A stretch of 5,560 nucleotides of DNA from Flavihumibacter sp. Its GTDB lineage: Bacteria > Bacteroidota > Bacteroidia > Chitinophagales > Chitinophagaceae. The stretch covers positions 1 to 5,560 of the forward strand of contig JALOMU010000146.1 of assembly GCA_025455285.1 (NCBI GenBank), in the 5' to 3' direction. The stretch's first letter is position 1. Each line of letters starts with the position of its first letter. The notes beneath the pieces are model-generated. The model was not told the DNA's origin. It was given only the letters and a program-made list of their open reading frames with translations, and ran no database searches. Of this stretch, positions 3,603-5,560 are shown in pieces. Made by a program: the position numbers and the translations under genes.

Positions 3603-5560
3603 TTAAAAAAAAGTAATTACAACACAAACCCCATCACCACCTCTTCCACCAGCTCCTGAATTTCCAATTCCATCTAATGCCGCACCACCGCCACCGCCAC
3701 CGGCCCCATAGAAAGCTCCGTTTCCTCCATTACCTCCATTTCCAGTAGTAGAAGCACCACCACCACCACCACCACTTCCAAGCCAACCGTAGTTAGTTCC
3801 AGGAGTTCCGTTTGCTCCTACTCCACCACCAGCAGCCTGCACACTATTTGCAGCAAATACAAATCCACCAGAACCACCAGCAGAAGCTACCGCTGCTGTG
3901 TTGATACCACCACCAGCGCCACCACCAGAAGGAGCGTAAAGCGTAGAATTTGCGCCATTACTTCCTACACCGCCACTTGCGGATGAAGCGCCACCACTTA
4001 CTCCAGTAAACATACCTGAATTTGCAGTGCCTGCTGCCGCAGCTCCAACTGCCGTACCACCTCCTGCTACTACGCTCCCTCTTGCTCCGATTAGATATGT
4101 GCCAAAGCTTGTATTTGCAGCTCCGTTAGAACCAGGGTTGCCGTTTGTTGAATTTGCGGTTACAGATGCTCCACCCGCGCCACCAGCGGAAACGGAAATA
4201 TTAACGGTTGCTGTAATAGAGCTTGCGTCAAATTCCATAATAGCAACGGAGCCTGTACCTCCTCCAGCACCGCCGGAGGCTAGTGTACCACTTGCTGACT
4301 TTCTCCCTGATCCACCGCCACCACCGGCACCAATGCAGATAACTTTAATAACTTTTGCTTTAGCAGGTTTTGTCCATATCCAGGAACCAACACCAAAAGT
4401 TTGTATATCGACTGTGCGTGCAGGATTATTAAGAAAGCTCATCAGGCTGGCAGCTGTGGCATTCTGGATTGTCCTCGTAATCAATCCGCATCCAGTAGAA
4501 TTAGGATGAATATCATCGCCGGAATTATATCCGGATTGGAGAAGACCGGTCAAATTGTTTCCAACCGAAAGGGGAGAATATGTATCTACAATCGTGTAAA
4601 CGCCGTTGTATTCAGCAAGCAAAGCTGTATTGTATGACTGAATAAATGTATTGTAACCGGCATTATTGGTTGGTGTTACATAACAGATAACCGGATTAAT
4701 CCCAACCTCCTGAAGTGCATTAACGATTATCCTTACATTGGATATGTAGGTTGCGGAAGAAACTGAATTTATAGCATCGTTCATCCCAATCATCAAAATT
4801 GCATTGGTAGCTCCGCAATTGAGAATAGAATCAAGACAGGATACAATATTAGCCGATGTAGATCCGCTTCCTGCTTCCAGGTATGCTTCTGAGTAACCCT
4901 GGCTTAAAAATGTAAAGTAGTAAAGATTTGTAATGCTGTCACCTATGAGAGCAAGCTTTTTATATTTCGGAGATGAGTTTTTAAGATTGACAGTAGGAAT
5001 TAATTGAGTGCCTCCGAAATGCCAGATTGCCACCTTACTCATTCGGTTTACTCCCCAGGCAACACTGGTAGCTGAGATAACCTGCACTGAATTTCCGGTC
5101 GTGTTGTTAAACGCCTTTGCAACTACAAACCCATCTACACGCTTGTGCAGTTCAAGAGAAAGAGAATCAACGTTGGTTGTAAATGCTAGATTAGTGGCCG
5201 ATGTGGAAAGTAAAGTAGGAGTTCCGGATACGATTCTATAAATCAGCAGTTGGCCTCTGGTTGCCGTATTGGATAGGTCAATTTTTACCAGAAAATCCAA
5301 GACGTTATCATTGGTCTTTATTCCAATACCCAATCCTTCTCCTGCACCAGAGGCATTAACGGAAGGAATGAAATTTACTATACTTGGCTGTTGGCCGGCA
5401 AAAACGATCGGATAAGAATCGTATTTGTAATAGTTGGTATAATCAGAAGAGCTACCCCCTCCGGATACTTGTAAATTACTTCCTGATAGTGCCCAGGTGC
5501 TTCCTGATCCGCTCGATGACCATCCGGTTAATCCGGATGCAAAACTCCAGGACAAAAGTC
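3603..5560 (-). CDS. Tail-fibre/receptor-binding protein: SGNH esterase domain plus glycine-rich adhesin tip, 5'-partial
   Basis: The frame is open to the right edge. The first possible start is only a TTG (5553-5555), so the gene probably begins outside the window; residue numbers count from that TTG (650 aa visible). Residues 1-195 are Ser/Gly/Thr-rich and beta-rich, like a carbohydrate-binding or jelly-roll domain. Residues of about 199-375 form an SGNH hydrolase: block I IGDSIT (204-209, nucleophile S207), a Gly-containing block II near 229-232, block III GMND (257-260, N259), and block V DDIHP (347-351, D347 and H350). From about 385 a 'TFGVGSWIWTKPAKAKVIKV' entry leads into a glycine-rich domain with Gly tracts near 411-415, 543-550, 593-600 and 617-626. 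It closes with GGDGVCVVITFF, as in polyglycine phage adhesins. The likely role is host-surface binding plus removal of ester groups from glycans. The stop is one base before the next gene. Confidence 0.88.
   Translation of the reverse strand, partial: LLSWSFASGLTGWSSSGSGSTWALSGSNLQVSGGGSSSDYTNYYKYDSYPIVFAGQQPSIVNFIPSVNASGAGEGLGIGIKTNDNVLDFLVKIDLSNTATRGQLLIYRIVSGTPTLLSTSATNLAFTTNVDSLSLELHKRVDGFVVAKAFNNTTGNSVQVISATSVAWGVNRMSKVAIWHFGGTQLIPTVNLKNSSPKYKKLALIGDSITNLYYFTFLSQGYSEAYLEAGSGSTSANIVSCLDSILNCGATNAILMIGMNDAINSVSSATYISNVRIIVNALQEVGINPVICYVTPTNNAGYNTFIQSYNTALLAEYNGVYTIVDTYSPLSVGNNLTGLLQSGYNSGDDIHPNSTGCGLITRTIQNATAASLMSFLNNPARTVDIQTFGVGSWIWTKPAKAKVIKVICIGAGGGGGSGRKSASGTLASGGAGGGTGSVAIMEFDASSITATVNISVSAGGAGGASVTANSTNGNPGSNGAANTSFGTYLIGARGSVVAGGGTAVGAAAAGTANSGMFTGVSGGASSASGGVGSNGANSTLYAPSGGGAGGGINTAAVASAGGSGGFVFAANSVQAAGGGVGANGTPGTNYGWLGSGGGGGGASTTGNGGNGGNGAFYGAGGGGGGAALDGIGNSGAGGRGGDGVCVVITFF
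3755..3775. repeat. Trinucleotide repeat (CAC)7 inside the glycine-rich tip
   Basis: Seven perfect CAC units on the plus strand read as GGT-type glycine codons on the coding strand (the Gly run at residues 595-600). Gain or loss of units would change the tract length without shifting the frame. It lies in a longer stretch (about 3630-4330) where CCACCA-like blocks recur because of glycine coding. Polymerase slippage variation is possible but not shown. Confidence 0.6.

Noticed and set aside
3603..4340. Repeats suggestive of a diversity-generating retroelement variable region or CRISPR-like array
   Set aside because: The recurring CCACCA blocks are irregular and explained by glycine codons. 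No reverse transcriptase, template repeat or regular spacing is present.
4027..4509. 160-aa proline/alanine-rich plus-strand frame
   Set aside because: It is the antisense of the glycine-rich tip and part of the upstream SGNH region: glycine codons read backwards give proline and alanine. The minus-strand gene has clear domains.
4401..5241. Plus-strand frames of 78 and 77 aa opposite the tail-fibre gene
   Set aside because: They are antisense to the SGNH and N-terminal regions of a well-supported gene.

Overview
The window looks like part of a phage or prophage of a Bacteroidota host. Four things support this: a tail-fibre type protein with a glycine-rich adhesin end, a compact run of small membrane proteins behind it, AT-rich leaders without clear Shine-Dalgarno sequences at the starts I read, and a C-terminal pattern in the last gene that I associate with DUF6549-type Bacteroidota phage proteins. 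Host and phage type are inferences. No integrase, terminase, capsid or RNA gene is visible.

Layout. Almost everything is on the minus strand and reads from right to left. At the right edge is the 3' part of a large gene (3603-5560) encoding a receptor-binding or tail-fibre protein: a beta-rich N-terminal part, an SGNH-family esterase domain with its catalytic blocks intact, and a long glycine-rich tip. Its stop is one base away from a chain of small genes: an 85-aa holin-like protein (3344-3601), a 99-aa two-helix membrane hairpin (3061-3360), a 102-aa protein (2730-3038) and a 109-aa protein (2379-2708), the last two each with one N-terminal membrane anchor. Next comes a 35-aa single-helix micro-ORF starting with TTG (2269-2376), which fills an otherwise unexplained 106-bp gap. 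A membrane-anchored ArdC-like protein follows (1121-2272), and then an Rz/spanin-like anchored coiled-coil protein (505-1131). Spacings are -17, -11, -3, +1, +2, +21 and +22 bp, so one polycistronic message is likely. The strands meet at 505-508, where the stop codons of the spanin-like gene and a plus-strand gene overlap inside a small inverted repeat. The plus-strand gene (2-508) encodes a protein with two winged-helix-like halves.

How the genes may work together. The large protein would bind the host surface and probably hydrolyse ester groups on surface glycans. The small genes resemble a lysis or host-envelope module (holin-like candidates plus a spanin-like protein), although no endolysin lies in the window. 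The odd member is the ArdC-like protein. It keeps both the ssDNA-binding-type N-terminal domain and the HExxH zinc peptidase domain, but it carries a transmembrane anchor with a strongly basic cytoplasmic-side tail, and it sits among late genes where every neighbour is also a membrane protein. A membrane-tethered anti-restriction or peptidase factor working with small membrane partners is the most interesting hypothesis here.
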